Source: Cetobacterium_A somerae
Lineage (GTDB): Bacteria > Fusobacteriota > Fusobacteriia > Fusobacteriales > Fusobacteriaceae
Length of the DNA stretch: 64,000 nucleotides
Strand: one strand, 5' to 3'
NCBI RefSeq assembly: GCF_044784365.2
Contig: NZ_CP173065.2
The first letter of the stretch is position 1, and each line of letters starts with the position of its first letter. The position numbers and the translations under genes were made by a program. This document shows, piece after piece, positions 1-8,361 of the stretch. Below the pieces are notes generated by a model that saw nothing but the letters and a program-made list of their open reading frames with translations, ran no database searches and was not told the DNA's origin.

Positions 1-1401
1 TCTTTCAAAAGTTCTCATTTTATCTTTTCCAAAAAGTGGTGAATCTTTCCCACACCAAAGATACCATATAAAATCTTTACCTTGAATACTTTTTTCATCA
101 TAGTATCCCTCTCTACAAAGTTGATCACATCTTTCAAATAATCTTTTTCCTGAATATTTTTTTCCAAAAATATCTACCTCTCTAAATCCACCTTTTTCAT
201 CTAACGGCATACATCCATGAAATAATAGATTTGAGTTCTTTTTTAAATATACGCTTCCTTTTTCTAATAAAAACTTTATATGCTCTTGAAGTTTTTCACT
301 ATTTTTAAAACTTCTCATTAATCCCTCTACTACCTCTTTTTCTCTTTCATTTAAACTATAAAGATTATCTCTATCTAATGTTAAATATGAGTTATCTAAA
401 TTATGAAGTAAAAGTCTATCTTCCATATTAAATGTTGAATTTCTTTTTATTACTTCTCCCTCTAACTTAAATTGAATAATTGAGATAGCTTTATGCATTT
501 TAGAAAGCAACTCTTCATCACTGCTTTTATCTTTTGTTTTTGGTTTAAACTCACTACATAAATCATCACCGTAAAACTCCATAGCTAAGGTTGCCAAAGG
601 TAATAGATTTATTCCATATCCGTCTTCTAATATCTCTCTATTAGAGTATCTCAAGCATATTCTAATAGCATTTGCTATACAAGCTCCATGCCCACAAGCT
701 GCACCTACCCATAATATGTCATGATTTCCCCATTGAATATCCACATTATGGTATTTCATAAGTTTATCCACTATTTTATGTGGATATGGTCCTCTATCAT
801 AAATATCCCCCACTATATGTAATGTATCTACAACTAATCTTTGAATAAGCATGCTTACATTTATTATAAACTCTTTGCCTCTTCCAATATCTATTATCGT
901 ATTTATAATACCTTCTATGTAATCCTTTTTATTTTTCTCTTCAGCACGCTCGTATAAAAGTTCTTGAATGATGTAGGAGAATTCTTTTGTCATAGCCTTT
1001 CCTACTTTTGATCTTGTATACTTAGAGGAAACTACTTTTAAAACTTCTAATATTCTTGGTATAGTTTTTTTATACCACTCTTCCATATCTATGCCTATAG
1101 ATTGAATAAGTTCTATTTTTTCTTTAGGATAGTATATTACCGTTGCCAATTGATTTTTTTCCTTTTCAGGTAAATTTATAAATATATTTTCTATTTTTTC
1201 TTTTATTACACCTGAACAATTTTTTAAAACATGATTAAAAGCTTCATATTCCCCATGTATGTCACTTATAAAATGTTCCGTTCCTTTTGGTAAAGATAAA
1301 ATTGCTTCTAAATTTATTATTTCTGTGGCTGTTTCAGCAATTGTTGGAAAATTTTTAGCTAAAAGTTTCAAGTATTTTAATTCTTCCTCTTTTATATTCA
1401 T
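1..1401 (-). CDS. fbp: Fructose-1,6-bisphosphatase class 3 (partial)
   Basis: Hydrolyses fructose-1,6-bisphosphate to fructose-6-phosphate, the committed late step of gluconeogenesis. The minus-strand reading gives 467 residues from MNIKEEELKYL and is still open at the window edge; the class 3 (Firmicutes-type) enzyme is about 640-670 residues, so roughly the last 180 are missing. Metallophosphatase signatures are visible: FISDIHGEYEAF near residue 44, HIVGDIYDRGP, and WGNHDILWVGAACGHG. The ATG lies one base after the ppdK stop and has AAGGATGAG as ribosome binding site inside the end of ppdK, so the two genes are translationally linked. The neighbours make a gluconeogenic operon. Identification rests on motif recognition and is secure; the C-terminus is not seen. 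Confidence 0.93.
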   Translation of the reverse strand, partial: MNIKEEELKYLKLLAKNFPTIAETATEIINLEAILSLPKGTEHFISDIHGEYEAFNHVLKNCSGVIKEKIENIFINLPEKEKNQLATVIYYPKEKIELIQSIGIDMEEWYKKTIPRILEVLKVVSSKYTRSKVGKAMTKEFSYIIQELLYERAEEKNKKDYIEGIINTIIDIGRGKEFIINVSMLIQRLVVDTLHIVGDIYDRGPYPHKIVDKLMKYHNVDIQWGNHDILWVGAACGHGACIANAIRICLRYSNREILEDGYGINLLPLATLAMEFYGDDLCSEFKPKTKDKSSDEELLSKMHKAISIIQFKLEGEVIKRNSTFNMEDRLLLHNLDNSYLTLDRDNLYSLNEREKEVVEGLMRSFKNSEKLQEHIKFLLEKGSVYLKKNSNLLFHGCMPLDEKGGFREVDIFGKKYSGKRLFERCDQLCREGYYDEKSIQGKDFIWYLWCGKDSPLFGKDKMRTFER

Positions 1402-1402
1402 A

Positions 1403-3973
1403 TCAACTCATCCTTTTTAGTATGGCACTTTGTGCTGATGCAACTATTGCAATTGGAACTCTAAACGGTGAACAACTAACATAATTGAATCCTAACTCAT
1501 TGAAATACTCAATACTCTTAGGATCTCCCCCGTGCTCTCCACAAACTCCTATTTTTATATTTGGTTTTACGCTTTGACCTAACTCTTTAGCTAAAACTAT
1601 TAATTTACCAACTCCACGTGTATCTATTGATTGAAATGGATCTCTTTTCATTATATTTTTAGCTTTGTAATGATCTATAAACTTTATAGAGTCATCTCTT
1701 GATATTCCATATGTTGTTTGAGTTAAATCATTCGTTCCAAATGAGAAAAATGCGCTTTCTTCAGCAATTTCATTAGCTATTAAACAAGCTCTTGGTAGTT
1801 CCATCATAGTACCTAATTTATAATCTATCTTCTCATTTTTTTCTTCAAAGACTTTTTCAATCTCTTTTAAAATTCCCTCTTTTATATATTTAAACTCACT
1901 AATACCTCCAATAAAAGGTATCATTATCTCTATTTCACAACTCCCGCCCTCTCCTTTACACTCAATAGCTGACTCTATTATAGCTCTTGCTTGCATCTCA
2001 TATATCTCAGGGAAAGTAATTGCTAATCTACATCCTCTGTGTCCTAACATTGGATTTTCTTCTTTTAACTCTTTTATTCTACTTTCAATCTCTTTCGGAC
2101 ATTTTTCTAATAACACTGCTAGTTTTTGTATATCTTTCTCTGTTTTAGGTAAAAACTCATGAAATGGAGGATCTAAAAGTCTCACATTCATAGGTAAGCC
2201 ACCCAATTTATGGAGCATCTTTTTAAAATCTATTTTTTGAAGTTCTAAAAGTTTTTCTAAAGCTTTATCTCTATCCTCTTTTGTATTAGCAATTATCATC
2301 TCTCTAACACTCCATATTTTTTCATCTTCAAAAAACATATGTTCTGTTCTACAAAGTCCTATCCCTTCAGCCCCAAAACCTTTTCCAACTATTACATCTG
2401 TTGGAGTATCTGCATTCATTCTAACTTCTAAAGTCTTAATCTCTTTACACCATTCTAAAAACTCTTTTAACTCTTCACTAAGCTCTCCCATTTTTAGTTT
2501 TATGGCACCTTTATAAATATCTCCATTATATCCATTTATAGATATAATCTCTCCTTCTTGAACTCTCTCTCCATTTATAGTAAAGAACTCTTCGCTAGAA
2601 TCTATTTTTATCTCTTCACATCCTGTTACACAACATTTCCCCATCCCTCTAGCTACTACAGCTCCGTGAGATGTTGCTCCTCCTTTAACAGTTACGATTC
2701 CTTTAGCTAAACTCATGCCTTTGATATCTTCCGGGGAAGTTTCCACTCTTACTAAAATTACAGATTCTCCTTCTTTTATTTTGTCTGTGGAAAGAACTAC
2801 TTTTCCCACAGCTACTCCCGCTGAACCTGGTAATCCTTTCCCTAGAAACTTTTTTCCAACTATATCAGCCTCCTCAAATGTCCCATTGAAAACTTGAGGT
2901 AATAATTCTGTATCTACCATTAATATAGCTTTTTCTTTAGTTATAATATTTTCATTTACCATATCTACAGCTATTTTTATAGATGCATTTGGACTTCTTT
3001 TTCCATTTCTTGTTTGAAGTATAAATAATTTTCCATCCTCTATGGTAAATTCAATATCTTGCATATCTCCATAGTGCTTTTCCAATGATTTTGCAATACT
3101 TAAAAATTCTTCATAAATATTTGGAAGTTGGTTTTTCATTGTTTCAATAGAGTGTGGTGTTCTTATTCCTGCTACAATATCTTCTCCTTGAGCTTCTAAT
3201 AAATATTCTCCAAATAATTCATTTTCTCCTGTTGATGGATTTCTTGTAAAAGCTACTCCTGTTCCTGATAGCTCATTAAAATTACCAAATACCATTTCTT
3301 GAACTACAACAGCTGTCCCCATACTTTCATCTATATTATTTAGTTGTCTATATATTTTTGCTCTTTCATTATTCCAAGATTTAAAGATAGATTCAATTGC
3401 CATTAAAATTTGTTCCTCTGGATTCTCTGGAAAAAACTCACCTGTTTCAATCCAGTATAACCCTTTAAAAGTTTCAATTATTTCCTTGTAAGTTTTCTCT
3501 TTAGAATACTCTTTAATCTTTACAAACTTTTCTCTTGAAACTCCTTTTACAATTTCTGCGAACATCTCTATAAATCTCAAATATATTTCATATACAAATT
3601 TTTCATTTTTAGTTTTCTCAATTAATTTTTGAACTGTATTATCATTTAATCCTAAATTAAGAATAGTATCCATCATTCCTGGCATAGATACCGGTGCACC
3701 TGATCTCACTGAAACTAGTAAAGGATTTTCTCCCTCAAACTCCTTACCTGTTTCTATTTCTAATTTTTTTATTCCCTCTTTTATATCTTTTATCATATTT
3801 TCTGATAAACAATTCTCATTCTTAAAATAATTTTTACAAGCTACTGTTGTTGCTATTAACCCATTTGGAATAGGCAGTCCTATCTTTTTCATTTCTACTA
3901 GGTTGGCTCCCTTTCCACCTAATATCATTTTTTCTAAACCATACCCTTCATTAAATAAGTAAATATTTTTCAT
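1403..3973 (-). CDS. ppdK: Pyruvate, phosphate dikinase
   Basis: Interconverts pyruvate + ATP + Pi and phosphoenolpyruvate + AMP + PPi in the cytosol. The 856 residues match the usual length of about 870-880. An N-terminal ATP-grasp domain begins with LGGKGANLVEMKKIGLPIP; the central phosphohistidine domain carries GGATSHGAVVARGMGKCCV with the swivelling His near residue 436; the C-terminal TIM barrel has GFGAEGIGLCRTEHMFF and the late Cys in IGVCGEHGGDPKS. It sits between a CcpN-like regulator (39 bp upstream) and fbp (1 bp downstream), which suggests use in the gluconeogenic direction, although PPDK is reversible and could also serve PPi-linked glycolysis. No PPDK regulatory kinase/phosphorylase gene is adjacent in this window. 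Confidence 0.97.
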   Translation of the reverse strand: MKNIYLFNEGYGLEKMILGGKGANLVEMKKIGLPIPNGLIATTVACKNYFKNENCLSENMIKDIKEGIKKLEIETGKEFEGENPLLVSVRSGAPVSMPGMMDTILNLGLNDNTVQKLIEKTKNEKFVYEIYLRFIEMFAEIVKGVSREKFVKIKEYSKEKTYKEIIETFKGLYWIETGEFFPENPEEQILMAIESIFKSWNNERAKIYRQLNNIDESMGTAVVVQEMVFGNFNELSGTGVAFTRNPSTGENELFGEYLLEAQGEDIVAGIRTPHSIETMKNQLPNIYEEFLSIAKSLEKHYGDMQDIEFTIEDGKLFILQTRNGKRSPNASIKIAVDMVNENIITKEKAILMVDTELLPQVFNGTFEEADIVGKKFLGKGLPGSAGVAVGKVVLSTDKIKEGESVILVRVETSPEDIKGMSLAKGIVTVKGGATSHGAVVARGMGKCCVTGCEEIKIDSSEEFFTINGERVQEGEIISINGYNGDIYKGAIKLKMGELSEELKEFLEWCKEIKTLEVRMNADTPTDVIVGKGFGAEGIGLCRTEHMFFEDEKIWSVREMIIANTKEDRDKALEKLLELQKIDFKKMLHKLGGLPMNVRLLDPPFHEFLPKTEKDIQKLAVLLEKCPKEIESRIKELKEENPMLGHRGCRLAITFPEIYEMQARAIIESAIECKGEGGSCEIEIMIPFIGGISEFKYIKEGILKEIEKVFEEKNEKIDYKLGTMMELPRACLIANEIAEESAFFSFGTNDLTQTTYGISRDDSIKFIDHYKAKNIMKRDPFQSIDTRGVGKLIVLAKELGQSVKPNIKIGVCGEHGGDPKSIEYFNELGFNYVSCSPFRVPIAIVASAQSAILKRMS

Positions 3974-4012
3974 TTTCTCTCTCCTGAACTTTCTAATTTA
4001 TTTTAATTAAAA

Positions 4013-4648
4013 CTATTCATTTTTTTCTTTGTTCTTATTTTCTAATATATCAAGTAGTAATTTACTCACATTTGTTTTAGTAAATCTCCCAACTACTTTA
4101 TATATCTCCTTTCCATTCTTCTCTGTTATTCTAACAACAGGTACTGAGTCTATCTGATGTTCAATTATTTTTTTCACACAGTCCTCTATTGTCTCATCCT
4201 CTGTAGAAAATACTATGTTAGGCATTCTTGTCATTATAAGATTTATTGGTATTTGCTCGATATCTCTTTTCCCAATAGCGATTCTAAGCAAATCTTTTCT
4301 TGAAACAATACCTGAAAGATTCCCATCCTTTGTTATAAATATTGTTCCTATATCTTTTTCAAACATAAGAAGTACTGTTTTGTAAACTGAATAGCTTTCA
4401 TCTATAGTTATTGGCATTCCCATTATATGTTTTACTAGTGTTTTATTATTTGATTCTACAAAAGCTTCATTATAGGTATATCCTACTTTTTGCTTTGATT
4501 TTATTATTGACATTTTCTTTAAAATTGAAAAATCTGTTCTCAGAGCTGATCTAGTAATATATATCATTTTAGCTATTTCATCTCCTGTTATAGGCCCATT
4601 TTTTTTAATTATCTCTACAATCTCTCTTTGTCTTTCCGTTAACTGCAT
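4013..4648 (-). CDS. CcpN-like transcriptional repressor (HTH plus CBS pair)
   Basis: Predicted ligand-sensing DNA-binding protein. Residues 1-60 form a winged helix-turn-helix (TERQREIVEIIKKNGPITGDEIA), and residues about 75-200 form two CBS domains, the first with TIDESYSVYKTVLLMFEKD and the second with DETIEDCVKKIIEHQIDSVPVV. This layout and the 211-residue length match Bacillus CcpN (YqzB), which represses gluconeogenic genes when glycolytic flux is high; CBS pairs usually bind adenine nucleotides. It heads an operon with ppdK and fbp, so local control of gluconeogenesis is the natural inference. Two GTGC-centred dyads lie upstream and are candidate operators. The ribosome binding site AAAGGAG is well placed before the ATG. 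Family assignment is good; target and ligand are inferred. Confidence 0.8.
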   Translation of the reverse strand: MQLTERQREIVEIIKKNGPITGDEIAKMIYITRSALRTDFSILKKMSIIKSKQKVGYTYNEAFVESNNKTLVKHIMGMPITIDESYSVYKTVLLMFEKDIGTIFITKDGNLSGIVSRKDLLRIAIGKRDIEQIPINLIMTRMPNIVFSTEDETIEDCVKKIIEHQIDSVPVVRITEKNGKEIYKVVGRFTKTNVSKLLLDILENKNKEKNE

Positions 4649-4664
4649 ATTAACTCCTTTTTTT

Positions 4665-4676
4665 AAGTGCGCACTT
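4665..4676. promoter_or_regulatory. Perfect 12-bp dyad, candidate operator O1
   Basis: AAGTGCGCACTT is a perfect palindrome placed 17 bp before the start codon of the CcpN-like gene, downstream of the predicted transcription start. A related dyad lies about 84 bp further upstream. The sequence suggests an autoregulatory site; the binding protein is inferred from adjacency only. Confidence 0.5.
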
Positions 4677-4709
4677 TATTTTTAAAAATAACTTTGTTTT
4701 ATTAGAACA

Positions 4710-4738
4710 ATGTTACCACCTAAATATAAAAAATGCAA
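4710..4738 (-). promoter_or_regulatory. Promoter for ccpN-like/ppdK/fbp operon
   Basis: On the minus strand TTGCAT (4738-4733) and TAACAT (4715-4710) are separated by 17 bp, a sigma-70-type arrangement with a moderate -10. The two GTGC dyads flank it, one upstream of the -35 and one in the transcribed leader. Confidence 0.45.
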
Positions 4739-4748
4739 CATTTATTAA

Positions 4749-4760
4749 AAAGTGCACATT
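4749..4760. promoter_or_regulatory. Second GTGC dyad, candidate operator O2
   Basis: AAAGTGCACATT keeps the core of the downstream palindrome (AAGTGC plus its inverse) with one extra mismatch. Its centre is 84 bp from the centre of the first dyad, close to eight helical turns, and it lies just upstream of the predicted -35 box. It could alternatively serve the divergent bioF gene. Confidence 0.4.
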
Positions 4761-4831
4761 TAATTTTGAAGTATATATTTACATCTAATATTTATTCCTT
4801 CTTTCTAATGGCTTTTTTTTATCTTTTTAGG

Positions 4832-4837
4832 TATAAT
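4832..4837 (+). promoter_or_regulatory. -10 box of the bioF promoter
   Basis: A consensus TATAAT sits only 17 bp before the bioF start codon. The expected -35 position (4809-4814) reads TGGCTT and is poor, so an activator, an unusual spacing or weak expression are possible. Transcription would start at about the GGTGA ribosome binding site, giving a very short leader. Confidence 0.45.
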
Positions 4838-4854
4838 ATTTTTGGTGATTAACT

Positions 4855-5976
4855 ATGTTAAAAGAAAAAATAAAAAAAGAGTTAGAAAATTTTAAAGATG
4901 AAAATCGTTTTAGAAAATTAACTATACTAAATCAAGATTTTTTAAATCTTTCATCTAATGATTATATGGGATTTGGCAATAACGCACTTTTAATTGAAGA
5001 GTTTTATAAAAAATATCCAAATCTAGCACTTTCTTCTAGTTCTTCTAGACTAATTAGCGGATCATATTCTTTAGTTATGAAATTAGAAGAGCTAGCTGAA
5101 AATATATATAAAAAACCTGTCCTATTTTTTAATAGTGGCTTCGATTGCAATTGTTGTGTTATAGAAACCTTTTGTGATGAAAAAACTTTAGTCATAAGTG
5201 ACAAGTTAAATCATGCAAGTATTCACGATGGCATCTTACACAGTAAAGCAACTTTATTAAGATACAAACATCTTGATCTTAGCCATCTAAAAATACTTTT
5301 AAAAAAAAATAAAGATAAATTTGAAAATATTTTTGTTATTTCAGAAACTATCTATAGTATGGATGGAGATTGTGTCCATTTAGAAGAGCTTATCAGCTTA
5401 AAAAAAGAGTTCAATTTTTCATTAGTTATTGATGAAGCTCACTCTTTTGGTGTTTACTCTTACGGAATGGCTCATAGTAAAAATTTAATTGAACATATTG
5501 ATTTTCTTACAATTCCTCTTGGGAAAGGTGGAGGGTCAACTGGGTCATATCTAATCTGTAATCAACTATACAAAGATTACATCATTAATAAAGGAAGAAA
5601 ATTTATTTACACCACAGCTCTTCCTCCTATTAATATAGCTTGGAATATATTTATTTTAGAAAAAATGGAATTATTTAAAGATAAACGTCAATATCTTATT
5701 GAATTACAAGAATTAGCTCACTCTCTAATAAAAAAATATAATATGAACACTTTATCTACAACACACATCATATCTATAATTATTGGAGATAACGAAAGAT
5801 TGGATAAGATTACTAACTATTTAAAAGAAAAGAAATATTTTGTTTATGGAGTAAAAGAACCTACAGTTCCTAAGGGAACATCTAGAATTAGAATCGGCTT
5901 ATCTCCTAGTTTATCAAAAGATAATATAATTGATTTTTTTCAGGAGTTAAATTATGCACTTAATACTTTTTTTTAA
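4855..5976 (+). CDS. bioF: 8-amino-7-oxononanoate synthase (KAPA synthase)
   Basis: PLP enzyme that condenses pimeloyl-ACP (or -CoA) with L-alanine to give 8-amino-7-oxononanoate, CO2 and free carrier: the first ring-assembly step of biotin synthesis. The 373 residues fit the family (about 380). Visible are LNLSSNDYMGFG near residue 33, SSRLISGSY, FNSGFDCN, the cofactor-binding VIDEAHSFGVYS, and the Schiff-base lysine in IPLGKGGGSTGSY near residue 223. The 3' end overlaps bioG by 23 bp, and the bioG ribosome binding site is inside bioF. The chromosome carries bioB far away, at the right end of this window. Assignment as BioF rather than glycine C-acetyltransferase rests on the bioG-bioC context. 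Confidence 0.94.
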   Translation: MLKEKIKKELENFKDENRFRKLTILNQDFLNLSSNDYMGFGNNALLIEEFYKKYPNLALSSSSSRLISGSYSLVMKLEELAENIYKKPVLFFNSGFDCNCCVIETFCDEKTLVISDKLNHASIHDGILHSKATLLRYKHLDLSHLKILLKKNKDKFENIFVISETIYSMDGDCVHLEELISLKKEFNFSLVIDEAHSFGVYSYGMAHSKNLIEHIDFLTIPLGKGGGSTGSYLICNQLYKDYIINKGRKFIYTTALPPINIAWNIFILEKMELFKDKRQYLIELQELAHSLIKKYNMNTLSTTHIISIIIGDNERLDKITNYLKEKKYFVYGVKEPTVPKGTSRIRIGLSPSLSKDNIIDFFQELNYALNTFF

Positions 5977-6559
5977 CGGATGGGGAATGGATAGTAACAT
6001 TGTAGAAAATCTTACTTATGATGACTGCTTTGAAGTTCATTGTCTTAATTATCCCTATATTGTTAATAATCTCGATTTCTCTAAATATAAAAAAATTTAT
6101 GTTATTGGTTGGTCCTTTGGTGTTTACTATGCTTCTAAATTTTTATTAGAAAATAAGGAGTTAAACTGTTCATCCATAGCCATAAACGGTGTCCCATATA
6201 TTATTGGTAAATATGGGATATCTTCAAAAATGTTTAGATTTACTCTAGAAACTCTTTCATTAGATAATTTAAAAAAATTCTATACTAATATGGAACTTCC
6301 TTTAGAGTATTTTTGTAAAACTCCAAATTTAAACAAATTAAAAACAGAGTTAGAAAATATTCTTTATAATTCTCCTAATAACCATTATACTTTTGATAAA
6401 GTTTTTCTTGGAGAACATGATCGAATCATTCCTTACTCAAAACAATTAAAGTTTTACGAAAAAGAGGCTAGTACTATCATTACCCTTCAATGTAGTCACT
6501 ATCCTTTTAATGTTATAAAAAGTTGGAGGGATATCATTGGTAAAGAAAATGAATTTTGA
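5954..6559 (+). CDS. bioG: Pimeloyl-ACP methyl ester esterase, BioG type
   Basis: Alpha/beta hydrolase of the DUF452 family that removes the methyl group from pimeloyl-ACP methyl ester, ending the disguised fatty-acid elongation started by BioC. In the 201 residues the nucleophile elbow is GWSFG with Ser54; the acid lies in GEHDRIIP near residue 155 and the catalytic His is probably in CSHYPFNV near residue 186. The N-terminal FFNGWGMD is typical of BioG and replaces the BioH start. AGGAG is 7 bp before the ATG. It overlaps bioF and bioC by 23 bp each, so the three are tightly coupled. Confidence 0.92.
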   Translation: MHLILFFNGWGMDSNIVENLTYDDCFEVHCLNYPYIVNNLDFSKYKKIYVIGWSFGVYYASKFLLENKELNCSSIAINGVPYIIGKYGISSKMFRFTLETLSLDNLKKFYTNMELPLEYFCKTPNLNKLKTELENILYNSPNNHYTFDKVFLGEHDRIIPYSKQLKFYEKEASTIITLQCSHYPFNVIKSWRDIIGKENEF

Positions 6560-7205
6560 TAAGCAATTTAAAAATTATGACCAAAATGCAGTTACTCAAA
6601 AAAAAGTAGCTAAAAAACTTTTAACATTTATTGATAAATCCAAAAAATATGATACTATTTTAGAGTTAGGATGTGGTACAGGAATTTTTACTAAAACTCT
6701 CTGTGAAAATTTAAATTTCACTCATTTGGATTTAAATGATATTTTTAATACTCAAGATTTTTTTTCAAATATATCATACAGAGATTTTTTTGTTGAAAAT
6801 ATGGAAACACTAACAATAAAAAATTATTCTTTAATTGTTTCTAGTTCAGCTTTTCAATGGGTTGAAAACTTAGAAAATCTCATTTATAAAACTTCTAAAA
6901 ATACTTCACATTTAGTTTTCTCTATATATTCAAAGGGAAATTTAGTTGAAATTTTTAATCATTTTGGAGTATCTTTAGATTATAAAAGTACCGAAGAGAT
7001 TTATCAAATTTTAAAAAAATACTATACTTTTGTTGAATTTCAAGAGGATGAGTTCACTCTAGAGTTTTCTACTCCTCTAAAAGCTTTAAAACATTTAAAA
7101 GAGACTGGAGTAACTGGCTTTTCAAGCTCTAACTATTCTTTAACAAAAAGTTTTAAATCTACAGTATTAACATATAAAGTAAGTTATTTTTCTTGTAAAA
7201 ATTAA
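6537..7205 (+). CDS. bioC: Malonyl-ACP O-methyltransferase
   Basis: SAM-dependent methyltransferase that caps the free carboxyl of malonyl-ACP so that fatty acid synthase can extend it to pimelate. Of 222 residues, the SAM-binding motif ILELGCGTGIFTKTL lies near residue 40 and the motif-IV-like LIVSSSAFQWVENLE near residue 99; the N-terminal FDKQFKNYDQNAVTQKKVA matches BioC. Two starts are possible. TTG at 6537 has GGAGGG six bases upstream, while ATG at 6549 would be 18 bases from the same site, so I prefer the TTG. The gene overlaps bioG by 23 bp. It lacks any visible fusion to BioG or BioH, unlike some genomes. Confidence 0.92.
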   Translation: MVKKMNFDKQFKNYDQNAVTQKKVAKKLLTFIDKSKKYDTILELGCGTGIFTKTLCENLNFTHLDLNDIFNTQDFFSNISYRDFFVENMETLTIKNYSLIVSSSAFQWVENLENLIYKTSKNTSHLVFSIYSKGNLVEIFNHFGVSLDYKSTEEIYQILKKYYTFVEFQEDEFTLEFSTPLKALKHLKETGVTGFSSSNYSLTKSFKSTVLTYKVSYFSCKN

Positions 7206-7223
7206 AATCAAGGAGGATTTAAA

Positions 7224-8333
7224 ATGTTATTTTACAGACCTAACTACCTAATGATGACCGCTGGGCCTACTACCGTTTCAGGTAATACTTTACATGCAAG
7301 AAGTAAGGTATTCGGAAACCCCGATCTTGATCCCGACTTCCTAAGTTATTATAAATTTGTTTGTCATAGACTTAGAAATTTTATTGGATCAGATCATTCT
7401 AAAATTCTTATAATGAGTGGAGAAGGAATGCTTGGTTTAGATTCAGCTTGTGCTTCTCTTACTGAAAAAGGAGATAGAGCTCTTGTTATCTCTAATGGTT
7501 TCTTTGGAGAAGGTTTCAAAGAACTTATTGAGCCTTATGGTGGGGAAGTTACTGTATTTGAATCAAGCTGGAAGAAATCAATTGATTTGGAAAATCTTAA
7601 AGATTTTCTAGAAAAAGATTCTGATTTTAAATATGCTACGGTAATACATTGTGATACTCCTAGTGGACTTCTTAACGATATTGGTCCTGTATGTCAACTT
7701 CTAAAATCTAAAGGTATTCTAACTGTAGTTGATACAGTTGCAGCTCTTGGAGGAGTTGACTTTAGAATGGATGAATGGAATGTTGATATTATGTTGTCTG
7801 CATCTCAAAAAGTTTTTTCAGCTGCCCCAGGTCTTACTATAGTCGCTGTTAGTAATGATGCTTGGCATGCAATGGAAAATAGAACAACTCCTATTCCATC
7901 TTTTTATTGTAATTTATTACACTGGAAAAATATAGAGGAAAAGAAATCTTTTCCATACACTATGCCAGCTAGTGACATTATCAGTTTAGGAACTGCTATT
8001 GATAATCTACTATCTGAAACTTTATTTAGAGTATTTGATAGACACGAGGAAATGAGAGATCTTTGTATTGAAAGACTTAAAGAACTTGGGTGTTCTCTAT
8101 ATTTAGAATCTAACTTCTCACCTACAGTTACAGCTTTTTATCCTCCTGAAGGAATAAGAGCAGAGGATTTACTAGTTCATCTAAGAACCAAATATAATAT
8201 TCTACTTTCTGGATCTTATGGTCCTCTAGCTGGAAAGGTTATTAGAATTGGACATATGGGAGAAAATGCTCGTGAAGACAGAGTTAGATTTACTCTTGAT
8301 TGTCTAGAAAAAGCTATCATAGATTTAAAATAA
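7224..8333 (+). CDS. Class V PLP aminotransferase in the bio operon
   Basis: Member of the alanine-glyoxylate/serine-pyruvate aminotransferase family. The 369 residues include TAGPTTVSGNTLHARS at the N-terminus, the aspartate in LTVVDTVAALGGVDF (Asp170), and the PLP lysine in SASQKVFSAAPGL (Lys196). It follows bioC by 18 bp with AAGGAGG before the ATG and ends at the operon terminator, so it is co-transcribed with bioF-bioG-bioC. Known biotin aminotransferases (BioA, BioK) are class III and BioU is unrelated, so this is not a recognised biotin enzyme. It could keep alanine available for BioF, or it could act on another substrate. Family call is secure; substrate is unknown. Confidence 0.85.
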   Translation: MLFYRPNYLMMTAGPTTVSGNTLHARSKVFGNPDLDPDFLSYYKFVCHRLRNFIGSDHSKILIMSGEGMLGLDSACASLTEKGDRALVISNGFFGEGFKELIEPYGGEVTVFESSWKKSIDLENLKDFLEKDSDFKYATVIHCDTPSGLLNDIGPVCQLLKSKGILTVVDTVAALGGVDFRMDEWNVDIMLSASQKVFSAAPGLTIVAVSNDAWHAMENRTTPIPSFYCNLLHWKNIEEKKSFPYTMPASDIISLGTAIDNLLSETLFRVFDRHEEMRDLCIERLKELGCSLYLESNFSPTVTAFYPPEGIRAEDLLVHLRTKYNILLSGSYGPLAGKVIRIGHMGENAREDRVRFTLDCLEKAIIDLK

Positions 8334-8361
8334 AAAAAGTCGGATTAATCCGACTTTTTTT
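8332..8361. terminator. Bidirectional terminator
   Basis: A perfect 30-bp palindrome centred between 8346 and 8347, with a GTCGGATTAATCCGAC core and A/T tracts on both sides. It lies between the convergent bio operon (plus) and recR (minus), and overlaps the recR stop codon. Confidence 0.9.

Noticed and set aside
2715..2897. Short plus-strand frames opposite ppdK, hemL, mutS2, murC and others
   Set aside because: They are antisense shadows of strongly conserved genes with no ribosome binding site or recognisable product.
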